A DNA stretch of 64,000 nt from Streptomyces sp. KL109B (GTDB taxonomy: Bacteria; Actinomycetota; Actinomycetes; Streptomycetales; Streptomycetaceae), in the NCBI RefSeq assembly GCF_030766935.1, contig NZ_JASERL010000005.1:248001-312000 (forward strand), given 5' to 3'. Within the stretch, counting starts at the first letter, position 1; each line of letters opens with the position of its first letter. The notes below the pieces were generated by a model. It was given only the letters and a program-made list of their open reading frames with translations. It was not told the origin of the DNA and made no database searches. Positions 52,623 through 59,904 of this stretch are shown piece by piece. The translations under genes were made by a program, and so were the position numbers.

Positions 52623-53602
52623 AGGTCCTCCTCGCCCTGCTTGAACAGGGTGCGGATGTAGATGACGGTGATGGCGAGAAGGAGAAGGGTGAGCAGGACC
52701 GCCGCGGCGGCGCCCGTTCCGTAGTCTTCCTTGGCGAAGGCTTCGAGGTACGAGTAGACGCCGAGGTTCTCGACCTGCTCGTTCTGGCCCTGTCCTCCGG
52801 GCATCAGGAAGATCTGCGTGAAGACCTTGAAGTCCCAGATGGTCGACAGGATCGTCACCACGACGAACACCGGCTTGATGGCGGGCACGGTGACCTTCCA
52901 GAACCGCTGCCAGGCGCCCGCGCCGTCCAGCATGGCGGCCTCGTACAGCTCCTTGGGGATGGTCAGCAGTCCGGCGAAGACGGTGATCGCGACGAACGGG
53001 AAGCCGTGGTGGACGACGTTGAGGGTCCCGATCGCGTAGAAGGAGAGCCGGTCGGTGAACCAGTTGCTGGAGTCGGAGCCGCCCACCAGGGAGCTGAACA
53101 GGCCGTCGCCCGGCTGGAACAGCCAGATCCACACGTAGGTTCCGGTCACCGCGGGCATCGCCCAGGCCGCCATGATCGCGGTGGAGCAGATGGTCCGCCA
53201 GACCGGGCCGAGCCGGTTGAGAAGCAGGGCGATGGCGGTGCCGAGCGCCACCGTCAGGCCGACGCAGGCGACCGCGAAGAACACGGTGTTCGGCAGCACC
53301 GTCTTCCAGAGCAGATCGCCGCTGAGCAGATCGACGTAGTGGTCGAACCCGGTGAAGGTGGCGACGCCGCCGCCGAACTGCACCTCGTAGTCCTGCAGCG
53401 AGAGGATCCCGACCTGGATCATCGGCCAGAGCAGCAGTCCTGCGAGGACGACGAGGGAGGGGGCGAGCAGCAGCCAGGGCCGGGTCAGGGCGGTCAGGCG
53501 CTTACGCCTCAGGAGGCGTTCGGACTCGGGTGAGGGCACGGGCGGCCGACCGCCCGTGTGCTCCGGGGCCTCCACGGCCTTGGTGGCGAGCGTGCGATTC
53601 AT
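52619..53602 (-). CDS. carbohydrate ABC transporter permease (first subunit)
   Basis: 327 residues from ATG 53602; GTG 53611 is an in-frame alternative. Cytoplasmic N-tail of ~45 residues, six membrane helices and the EAA loop IPKELYEAAMLDGAGAWQRFWKVTVPAIKPVFVVV. MalF-type subunit. It is separated from the binding-protein gene by 288 bp holding a hairpin-forming repeat array, but follows it on the same strand and belongs to the same system. Confidence 0.92.
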   Translation of the reverse strand: MNRTLATKAVEAPEHTGGRPPVPSPESERLLRRKRLTALTRPWLLLAPSLVVLAGLLLWPMIQVGILSLQDYEVQFGGGVATFTGFDHYVDLLSGDLLWKTVLPNTVFFAVACVGLTVALGTAIALLLNRLGPVWRTICSTAIMAAWAMPAVTGTYVWIWLFQPGDGLFSSLVGGSDSSNWFTDRLSFYAIGTLNVVHHGFPFVAITVFAGLLTIPKELYEAAMLDGAGAWQRFWKVTVPAIKPVFVVVTILSTIWDFKVFTQIFLMPGGQGQNEQVENLGVYSYLEAFAKEDYGTGAAAAVLLTLLLLAITVIYIRTLFKQGEEDL

Positions 53603-53645
53603 GGAGCTCACAATGTTCGGAAGTACGGGGAAGCTTGGGCGGCTT

Positions 53646-53696
53646 GGCGCGGCGCGGCGCGGCGTGGCGCGGCGTGGCGCGGCGTGGCGCGGCGTG
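53646..53696. repeat. 10-bp GC-rich tandem repeat
   Basis: Four to five copies of GGCGCGGCGT in the gap just upstream of the first permease start, next to the 24-bp array. Pure G/C apart from the single T per unit. Confidence 0.8.
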
Positions 53697-53890
53697 GGAG
53701 TGACTCGCCGTACGACCGTGGGGTCACTCGCCACGACCGCCGGAGTCACTCGCCGTACGAAGGTGACGGCCACGCGCCGGGCGACGGTGACGGCCACTCG
53801 CCATGCGACGGTGGCCGCCATTCGCCGTGCGCGACGATGAGTGCCACGCGCCATGCGGCGGTGGCCGCCGCTCACCATGCGACGGTGGCG
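53697..53890. repeat. ~24-bp imperfect repeat array between binding protein and permease genes
   Basis: About eight copies of a unit like CCACTCGCCATGCGACGGTG plus GCCG. Several form hairpins; the best is CGGCCAC (53791-53797) with GTGGCCG (53811-53817), a 7-bp stem. The array fills nearly the whole gap between the binding-protein stop and the 10-bp repeat ahead of the permease start. Position resembles REP elements between malE and malF in enteric bacteria, which raise binding-protein mRNA over permease mRNA. Confidence 0.8.
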
Positions 53891-55189
53891 TCACTCGCTC
53901 TTCGCGAAGATGGCGTCCATTTCCTTGGCCGCCTTGTCGGCCGCCTGCTGCGGCGTGGACTTGCCGGAGAGGATCGACTGGACCATCTTCGGCACCACCT
54001 GCGTGGCCTGGATCTCGGTGTACGACTTGGCCTTGGGGACGCTCGCGCCGGCGTCCTTGAACTGCGTGACGAACGGCTTGACCAGCGGGTCGTCCCCGTC
54101 GGGCATGTTGTCGAGGTCGGTGTTGGTGGGCGGCAGGTAACTGGACTGCTCGGCCCACTTCTTGGCGAACTTGCCGGTGGTGAGGAGCTTGATGAACTCC
54201 CACGACAGCGCCTGCTTGTCCGTCTTGAACGCCGAGAGGTAGGAGCCGCCGAGGAACGACGGGGACATGCCGCTCTTCTGGCCGGGGATCGGGACGGCGC
54301 CGAGCTTGCCCTTGAGGTCGGGGTTGGCGGCCATGAAGGCCTTCGGCGTCCAGTTGCCCGAGAGGGACATGGCGACCTCGCCCTTGTTCCAGGCGTCGCC
54401 GACCTCCTTCTCGGTCCAGGTGTTGACCTTGGCCGGGGAGAGCTTGTCCTTGCGGGCGAGGTCCGTGTAGTACGTGATGCCCTCGACGGCCTTCTTCGAG
54501 TTGATGGCCGACTTCCACTTGCCGCCCTTCTGCACGGCGAGCTGGCCGCCCGCGCCCCAGATGAAGGGCGCGGCGAACATCTCCGCGCCGCCGGCGACGG
54601 GGAAGGCGAGCATCTTCGGCTCGTCCTTCTTCAGCTTCAGGGCGGCCGAGCGCAGCTCCTGCCAGTTCGTCGGGGGCTTGAGGCCGTGCTTCTCGAAGAT
54701 GTCCTTGCGGTAGAGGACCGAGCGCACTCCCGCGTACCAGGGCATGCCGTACTGCTTGCCGTTCAGGGTTCCGGCGTCCTTGAGGGAGGAGACGAGGTCG
54801 TTGGTCAGGCCTGCCTTCTCGACCTCCTTGGAGACGTCGACGAGCGCCCCCTTGTCGGCGAAGCCGGGAACCCAGGTCGTACCGACCTCCGCGACGTCGG
54901 GCACCTGGTCGGCGCCGCCCTCGATGGCGGTGGTGAACTTCCGCTGGGCGCTGGCCCACTGCTGGTACTCGACCTTCACCTTGGCGCCGGTCTTCTTCTC
55001 GAAGGCGGCGGAGGCCTCCTTGAAGAAGGGCTTCGCGTCCGGGTTGGTCCCCTCCATGACCCAGACGGTGAGCGTCTTGCCCTTGCCGTCGGTCCCGTCC
55101 TCCGCGTTGCTGCCACCCCCTCCACACGCGGTGGTGGCCAACCCGAGTGCCAGGACGGTGCTGGTGGCTGCGATGACGCGTCGGTTCAT
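53891..55189 (-). CDS. ABC sugar-binding lipoprotein (CUT1 family)
   Basis: 432 residues. Lipobox LATTAC (Cys 22) ends the signal. The mature protein is a family-1 solute-binding protein: LTVWVMEGTNPDAKPFFKEASAAFEKKTGAKVKVEYQQW, PDVAEVGTTWVPGF, LYRKDIFEKHGLKPPTNWQELRSAALKL, VAMSLSGNWTPKAFMAANP and FLGGSYLSAFKTDKQ. It serves the two permeases downstream. A DasR-like palindrome 85 bp upstream suggests an amino sugar (N-acetylglucosamine or chito-oligosaccharide) as the substrate, though the nearby dehydrogenase and isomerase genes may instead point to an inositol- or hexose-like sugar. Substrate therefore open. Confidence 0.92.
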   Translation of the reverse strand: MNRRVIAATSTVLALGLATTACGGGGSNAEDGTDGKGKTLTVWVMEGTNPDAKPFFKEASAAFEKKTGAKVKVEYQQWASAQRKFTTAIEGGADQVPDVAEVGTTWVPGFADKGALVDVSKEVEKAGLTNDLVSSLKDAGTLNGKQYGMPWYAGVRSVLYRKDIFEKHGLKPPTNWQELRSAALKLKKDEPKMLAFPVAGGAEMFAAPFIWGAGGQLAVQKGGKWKSAINSKKAVEGITYYTDLARKDKLSPAKVNTWTEKEVGDAWNKGEVAMSLSGNWTPKAFMAANPDLKGKLGAVPIPGQKSGMSPSFLGGSYLSAFKTDKQALSWEFIKLLTTGKFAKKWAEQSSYLPPTNTDLDNMPDGDDPLVKPFVTQFKDAGASVPKAKSYTEIQATQVVPKMVQSILSGKSTPQQAADKAAKEMDAIFAKSE

Positions 55190-55273
55190 GGGTGGTGGCT
55201 CCTCTTACAGCAGTACAGCAGGGAAGTGATGTTGCCCGTGGGCACGGAGATTCTCATCACGTTCTCACCAGGA

Positions 55274-55283
55274 GGTCTAGACC
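55274..55283. promoter_or_regulatory. DasR-like operator (dre core)
   Basis: GGTCTAGACC, a perfect 10-bp palindrome equal to the core of the DasR-responsive element, 85 bp upstream of the binding-protein start. Flanks (AGGA...CCTC) are less conserved than in the best known sites. Confidence 0.6.
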
Positions 55284-55406
55284 CCTCTTGAAGTGGCGAC
55301 TGAACCGTGATGCGCGTTGCAAACCGTGCAGTCCGTGGCAGTCCGCGCGGCCGGAGCGGACGGCTCCGGCCGGCGGTCGATGAACCTCGAAGGCGCGCCG
55401 GCCGGG

Positions 55407-56462
55407 TCAGCGGTCGATCTTCACCTCGGCGCCGGTGCGCGCCGACTCGTAGACCGCGGTGAGCATGCGTGCCATCTCAAGGCCCTGTTCCGCGGTGGCG
55501 TCGGCGGGGATCTCGTCCCGGCAGATCCGCAGGAAGTGGTCGATCTGGTTCGCGAAGCCGACCTTGAAGTCGAAGCCGAGCGAATCGATCTGCGGCCGCA
55601 CCTGCAGGAGGGTGTCGTGCCGCTCGGTGAACATCAGCAGCTCGGGCTCGATCTCCGCGCCGCCCTTGTCACCGTGGATGCGCACACTGATCTCGTTGCG
55701 CGCGTGCAGCGAGTACGAGGTCTCCACATCGAGCACCTGCCCGTCCTCGAAGCGGATCTGCGCGGTGACGTAGTCCTCCACGGTGTTGGCGCGGGCCGCC
55801 GACGCGGCCCGGTACCGGGTGAGGTTCTGTATGTTGTCCCGCGCGCCGAGCGGCGCGAACGTCGCGCCGGATACGGAGACCGCCTTCGGCCGGCCCATCA
55901 AGTACCAGCACAGGTCGATGATGTGGACGCCCAGGTCGATCAGCGGGCCGCCGCCCGAGAGCTCGGCGTCGCCGAACCATCCACCCGGGTTCCCGGCGGC
56001 GCGCAGGAGCGTGGCGCGTGCGGCGTAGATGTCACCGAACTCGCCCGCGTCCAGGAATCTCTTCGTCACCAGCGCGTTCGGCGCGAACCGTCGTACGTAT
56101 CCGATCTGCAGCGCACGCCCGGTCTCCTCGACGGCCCGCACCAGCGTCTCGGCCTCGGCGACGGTGACCGTCATCGGCTTCTCGACGAGTACGTTCTTCC
56201 CGGCGCGCAGTGCCGCTTCGGCGATCGGGGCGTGCAGCGTGTTCGGCACGCAGACGCTGACGGCGTCGATGTCCGGGTCGGAGAGGATCTCGTCCACGTT
56301 CGCCGTGGCGCGCGGCACGGCGAACTGTTCGGCGCGGGCCTTCGCACGTTCCACGTCGATGTCGCAGACGGCGACCAGTTCGGCCCGGTCGTTGCGCTGG
56401 TAGGCGCTCAAGTGCTCGGTGGCGATGGCCCCGAGGCCGATCACCGCGATCCGCGTCGTCAT
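55407..56462 (-). CDS. Gfo/Idh/MocA-family NAD(P)-dependent oxidoreductase
   Basis: 351 residues from ATG 56462; in-frame ATGs at 56477 and 56492, created by a 15-bp repeat, would add MTWPDMTWTD. The Rossmann start TTRIAVIGLGAIATEHLSAY fits family N-termini, so the third ATG is preferred. The signature EKPMTVTVAEAETLV (catalytic Lys), GYVRRFAPN, and GGGPLIDLGVHIIDLCWYLMG are present. Enzymes of this family oxidise or reduce inositols, glucose derivatives or their epimers. With the TIM-barrel isomerase directly upstream it probably processes the sugar imported by the adjacent ABC system. Confidence 0.9.
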   Translation of the reverse strand: MTTRIAVIGLGAIATEHLSAYQRNDRAELVAVCDIDVERAKARAEQFAVPRATANVDEILSDPDIDAVSVCVPNTLHAPIAEAALRAGKNVLVEKPMTVTVAEAETLVRAVEETGRALQIGYVRRFAPNALVTKRFLDAGEFGDIYAARATLLRAAGNPGGWFGDAELSGGGPLIDLGVHIIDLCWYLMGRPKAVSVSGATFAPLGARDNIQNLTRYRAASAARANTVEDYVTAQIRFEDGQVLDVETSYSLHARNEISVRIHGDKGGAEIEPELLMFTERHDTLLQVRPQIDSLGFDFKVGFANQIDHFLRICRDEIPADATAEQGLEMARMLTAVYESARTGAEVKIDR

Positions 56463-56500
56463 GTCAGTCCACGTCATGTCAGGCCACGTCATGTCAGGCC
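56461..56500. repeat. 15-bp repeat creating three in-frame ATG codons
   Basis: Three near-identical copies of GTCATGTCAGGCCAC span the junction between the isomerase stop and the oxidoreductase start, giving ATGs exactly 15 bp apart in the same frame. Confidence 0.8.
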
Positions 56501-57339
56501 ACGCCTTCCGCCAGTCGAAGAATGTTCGCGATTGATCGCTCGATGGCGGGAAGCGGCTCTTCCATGCCCTCGAACTCCAGGCTCACCGGCACGTCGGGCT
56601 TGGTCGCGACCAGCGCCAGCAGGCCGGGCAGGTCGACGTCGCCGTGGCCCGCGACCGTGCCCAGCAGGTGGTCACCGGCGAGCGTCTTCAGCCAGCCGTC
56701 CCCAGCGGAGCGGCGAATGTGGAAGTCCTTCACGCCGATCGACGCCGACACGTCGATCAGATCGGCGGCGGTCTTGCCCGGCACCTCGCCGACACACAGG
56801 CCGTTGCCGAGGTCGAGCGTGACGCGGAAGTTCGGGCGGTCCACCTCGTGCACGAGCCGGGCGAGCCGCTCGCCGCCGTTCATGAAGAAGCCGTGGTTCT
56901 CGATGGTCGACACCATGCCGAGTTCCGCGGCGTGGTCCGCGACCGCGCGGCACCCCTCGACGACCTTCGCGAAAGTCGACTCGAACTCCCCCGGGTCCGC
57001 CTCCCGCCACGCCCACGGCGCGACGTCGTGCCGGAAGATCCGGGCGCCGAAGCGGTGCGCGACGTCCAACTGCCGCCGAAGCCGGTCCACCTCCTCGCCG
57101 TCCCCCGCCCGCAGATCGCCACTGACCAGGTAATTCACGATCGGTACGCCGACGCTCTCGGCGTGCTTCGCCGTGTCACGCACCACCTGTTCGTTCTCCA
57201 GGTAGTACGCGCCGTCCGGCGCGGCGATCTCGATGTGCCCGGCCCGCGAGGCCGCGACCCAGTCCAGGACACCGATCAGGTCCATCTCGCCGCTGCTCAT
57301 GAGCCGGCGGAAGCAGTACGAACTGACCCCGAGCTTCAC
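56494..57339 (-). CDS. sugar phosphate isomerase/epimerase (xylose-isomerase-like TIM barrel)
   Basis: 281 residues from GTG 57339, overlapping the ROK stop (GTGA) with GGAGGGG upstream, so the two are coupled. AP-endonuclease-2-like fold: MKLGVSSYCFRR, GHIEIAAPDGAYYLEN, VSTIENHGFFMNGG (metal Glu), FRVTLDLGNGLC, GVKDFHIR and VSLEFEGMEEP, the metal-binding Glu/Asp/His series of IolE/IolI-type isomerases. Substrate unknown. Genetically between a regulator and a Gfo/Idh oxidoreductase, the standard arrangement of inositol- or keto-sugar pathways. Confidence 0.88.
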   Translation of the reverse strand: MKLGVSSYCFRRLMSSGEMDLIGVLDWVAASRAGHIEIAAPDGAYYLENEQVVRDTAKHAESVGVPIVNYLVSGDLRAGDGEEVDRLRRQLDVAHRFGARIFRHDVAPWAWREADPGEFESTFAKVVEGCRAVADHAAELGMVSTIENHGFFMNGGERLARLVHEVDRPNFRVTLDLGNGLCVGEVPGKTAADLIDVSASIGVKDFHIRRSAGDGWLKTLAGDHLLGTVAGHGDVDLPGLLALVATKPDVPVSLEFEGMEEPLPAIERSIANILRLAEGVA

Positions 57340-58541
57340 TTGGCAATCCCCTCCACGTCATGAGTGATGTCGTCAGTAATGTCGTGCGTGATGTCGTGCG
57401 TGATGTCGTGCGTAATGCGGGCCCACGGGCTGGGACAGCCGTGAACTCCGTAGATATCTGAACCGCATTGGTCGAACGCGTTGCCGGCCGCGCCGAGCAC
57501 CACCGCCTCGCGCCCCAGCACGGACGCGACGAACGCCGGACGCTCGTCGAAGACCAACTCCCTCTGGACCGCGGCTTCGAGCGGCCGCAGCAGCGCTCCT
57601 GTGTCCTTCGCCGCACCGCCACGCACGACCACGACCTCGGGGTCGACCACCAGCAACACGGTCGCGATCCGCGCGGCGATCTGCGCGCAGAAGTCCTCGA
57701 TCTCCGCCTGCGCTTCGGCGTCGCCCGCGGCGGCCGCGCTCAGCACCTGCGCGCTCGTCGGGCGCGACGACCAGACCAACTGCCCGCGCCGCGCGTTCCG
57801 CGTCCAGCGCATGCCGCGCTGCGCGCCGAGTTCACCCGCGAGGCGATGACTGCCCTGCCGGATCGACCCGTCCAGAACGATCGACACGGACAGTCGACGG
57901 CCGATCTGCAGATAGACCACATCGGAGTACCCGCGCCCCGCGCCCTCGCGCTGCTCCGCGAGTCCGGCCAGCCTGATGTCGTTGTCCACGACCACGGGCT
58001 TGCCGAGATCCTTCGTCAGCAACTCCGCGACCGGCAGGCCGACCAGGTCCGGAATCGCGAGGCTGGCCCGCAACCGCCCGTCCGTCTCGACGACCCCGGG
58101 CAGTGCGAGACCGACCGCGCGCAGCCGCCCGAGGTCGAGCTCGCCGGCCGCGGCGGCGTCGAGCGCACGCGGGATCAACGCGAGGTCGGCCTGCCCGCGC
58201 GGCTCCACTTCGGCGTAGCCCGCCCGGCGCCCGGACAGGTCACAGATGATCGCGCGCGCCCCTCGGGGCCCCAGGTCCACACCGGCCACAAGACCGACCT
58301 CCCGCGCGAACCGAAAGGCCCGCGCGGGCCGCCCGGGACCGGCCGTCGCCGGGTCGATGACCTCGACAAGGCCGACCCCGACGAGGTCGTCGAGCACGGC
58401 ACGCACCGTCGGCCGCGACAGCTCGGTGGCCTCACTGATCACGCCGATCGTGCGCGCCTCGTCGACGTCCGCCAGGAAGCGCAGACACGCGACCTGATTG
58501 ACCGAGCGCTCCGCCTGAGCGGCCCCCCGTGCAGTGTCCAT
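57336..58541 (-). CDS. ROK-family regulator without the zinc motif, with THDI tail repeats
   Basis: 401 residues from ATG 58541 (TTG 58550 is weaker). An N-terminal winged helix (VNQVACLRFLADVDEARTIGVISEATELSRPTVRAVLDDLVGVGLVEV) is followed by a ROK domain (VAGVDLGPRGARAIICDLSG, VGLALPGVVE, VVDNDIRLAGLAEQREGAG). The usual CxCGxxGCxE zinc site is absent: the region reads GELGAQRGMRWTRNARRG. The C-terminus (RITHDITHDITHDITDDITHDVEGIAK) carries a tetrapeptide repeat coded by 12- to 15-bp DNA repeats. It heads the operon of isomerase and oxidoreductase and probably controls it and the transport genes beyond. Confidence 0.88.
   Translation of the reverse strand: MDTARGAAQAERSVNQVACLRFLADVDEARTIGVISEATELSRPTVRAVLDDLVGVGLVEVIDPATAGPGRPARAFRFAREVGLVAGVDLGPRGARAIICDLSGRRAGYAEVEPRGQADLALIPRALDAAAAGELDLGRLRAVGLALPGVVETDGRLRASLAIPDLVGLPVAELLTKDLGKPVVVDNDIRLAGLAEQREGAGRGYSDVVYLQIGRRLSVSIVLDGSIRQGSHRLAGELGAQRGMRWTRNARRGQLVWSSRPTSAQVLSAAAAGDAEAQAEIEDFCAQIAARIATVLLVVDPEVVVVRGGAAKDTGALLRPLEAAVQRELVFDERPAFVASVLGREAVVLGAAGNAFDQCGSDIYGVHGCPSPWARITHDITHDITHDITDDITHDVEGIAK
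57352..57416. repeat. tandem repeat coding THDI units at the ROK C-terminus
   Basis: Five copies of a 12-bp unit such as GTCGTGCGTGAT lie at the very 3' end of the ROK gene, 15 bp before the coupled start of the next gene. Confidence 0.8.
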
Positions 58542-58550
58542 GGACCCCAA

Positions 58551-58620
58551 CCTCGTATGGAAACCGGCTTTAATAAATACGGTATCGGAATCGCTGGAGG
58601 GGAGACAAGACTTGACATCA
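58551..58620 (-). promoter_or_regulatory. candidate promoter/operator of the ROK operon
   Basis: On the minus strand TTGTCT, an 18-bp spacer and TACCGT (TAnnnT) precede TTTATTAAAG, an AT-rich block of the type bound by ROK regulators. This lies in an otherwise very GC-rich region. Confidence 0.4.
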
Positions 58621-58643
58621 GGGGGTCGCGGCGCCGCTGCCCG

Positions 58644-59162
58644 CTACAGCACGAGAGCGAGGTAGCCCAGCAGGTACGCGCCCGCGAAGATGCCGGGGAC
58701 CCACCGCTCGACATGGTTGAGCGGCAGGTACACCCGCCAGTCGGTGCCCTGGCGGAGCGCCTGCCACTCGGCCTTCCAGAAGGCGCCGGCCGGCAGCCGC
58801 TCCTCAAGGGCGCCGATCACCGCGAACTTCCCCTGGTTGAGCTGCCGGTAGGAGCGGACGGTGAACCACCAGGCGGCGCACAGCGTGATGAGCACGATCA
58901 GTCCCGCCGACAGCACCCACGCGCTGCGCGGCGCGCTCTGCGGGCCCTTGGTGAGCCAGGCGGAGAGGAACGCGGCCAGGCCGCTGTGCAGGGTGAGGAA
59001 GAAGGTGTTGGCCTGGTTCCTTCTGGCGCTGACCCGGTCGGCCATTTCGACGCACAGCTTGTACTGCTCGAATATCGCGCTCTGGTAGGCGCCCCGCGTG
59101 TCGTTCGCGTACGCGTCGGGCCCCACGTCGGGGTTCCACAGGGTCTCGCCGATGTCGCCCAC
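58644..59162 (-). CDS. RipA-type two-TM membrane protein
   Basis: 172 residues from GTG 59162 (GAGGGCGGC upstream). A soluble N-region (YQSAIFEQYKLCVEMADRVSARRNQANTFF) leads into two membrane helices (~50-70 and ~82-102). A conserved cytoplasmic part follows (SYRQLNQGKFAVIGALEERLPAGAFWKAEWQAL...YLPLNHVERWVPGIFAGAYL), with a third hydrophobic end segment. The pattern agrees with RipA-family octameric membrane proteins, which resemble the SLATT two-TM effectors found beside SLOG proteins. Here a SLOG-like gene lies 102 bp upstream. Role unknown; a membrane-perturbing effector is one hypothesis. Confidence 0.75.
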   Translation of the reverse strand: MGDIGETLWNPDVGPDAYANDTRGAYQSAIFEQYKLCVEMADRVSARRNQANTFFLTLHSGLAAFLSAWLTKGPQSAPRSAWVLSAGLIVLITLCAAWWFTVRSYRQLNQGKFAVIGALEERLPAGAFWKAEWQALRQGTDWRVYLPLNHVERWVPGIFAGAYLLGYLALVL

Positions 59163-59264
59163 GCCGCCCTCGCACCCCCAGTCGCAGCCGTTCGTGCCAG
59201 GGTAGGCGTGTTCCGCGGTTTCGTCGGGGGCCTTTTCATCGGAAGCTTTGCCATCGGACCTGTC

Positions 59265-59756
59265 TCAGGTGCCGCGTTCCGCGCCGGGCGGCCATACGAC
59301 GTCGACCGGGACGCCCGCCGCTCGGGCCGCGAGAACGGCGTCGGCGGTGCCACCGCCCTTGCCGGTGGGAGGCGCGCCGTTCCAGACGGCGACGAGCCGG
59401 TCGGCGCGCTCCAACAGGGCCGCGTTCGCGGCCTCGTAGGCCTGGCGGTCGGCCGTCTCGTAGGGGAGAACGACGACGTCGTCGGCGGCCTCGACGAGCC
59501 GGTCGAAGGCGGGCGCGTGGGCAGGACCGACGACGTGCCGGCGGTAGTCGCGGGAGGGCAGGACGACGGTCAGCCGGCCGCCGGCGGCGAGGACGGCTTC
59601 CGCGAACACGGTGTCGGCGCCCGCGGCGAGGCAGGAGACGCCGGCCAACGGACCGTCCTGGGCGCAGCGTTCGAGCAGGGTGTCCAGAGCGGCGCGGACC
59701 AACTGGACGGTGTCCTCGGTGAGATCCATGTGCCCGGTCACCACGATGGTGGTCAC
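59265..59756 (-). CDS. SLOG-like (DprA/LOG-fold) nucleotide-binding protein
   Basis: 163 residues, start ATG 59756. A single Rossmann-like domain: MTTIVVTGHMDLTEDTVQLVRAALDTLL, GVSCLAAGADTVFAEAVLAAGGRLTVVLPSRDYRRHV, EAADDVVVLPY, NAALLERADRLVAVWNG and AVLAARAAGVPVDVVWP. The GAD...FAEA stretch and the order of strands resemble the SLOG superfamily, whose members bind or cleave nucleotide-derived molecules. It lies between the RipA-type membrane gene and the YLRPF-MFS fusion gene on the same strand. Activity unproven. Confidence 0.75.
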   Translation of the reverse strand: MTTIVVTGHMDLTEDTVQLVRAALDTLLERCAQDGPLAGVSCLAAGADTVFAEAVLAAGGRLTVVLPSRDYRRHVVGPAHAPAFDRLVEAADDVVVLPYETADRQAYEAANAALLERADRLVAVWNGAPPTGKGGGTADAVLAARAAGVPVDVVWPPGAERGT

Positions 59757-59904
59757 GGTTTCGCTCTCCCCTGCCGTGCCGTCGGCCCGACCCGCTGCCG
59801 GACTCCGACTGCCGTACCGGCAGCTGACGGGGGATCATAACGCGTACGTCACGCACCGGTTCGGTCTCCGCGCACCGGACGGGGGACGCGCCACGGACGG
59901 ACGC

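Noticed and set aside
53697..53890. CRISPR-like array
   Set aside because: The copies are directly adjacent with no unique spacers and are imperfect, and no cas genes are nearby; it is a minisatellite-like repeat.
58644..59756. Complete known SLOG/SLATT or CBASS defence system
   Set aside because: No nucleotide cyclase, TIR, SAVED or other named partner gene is present, so only a hypothesis of a related system is kept.
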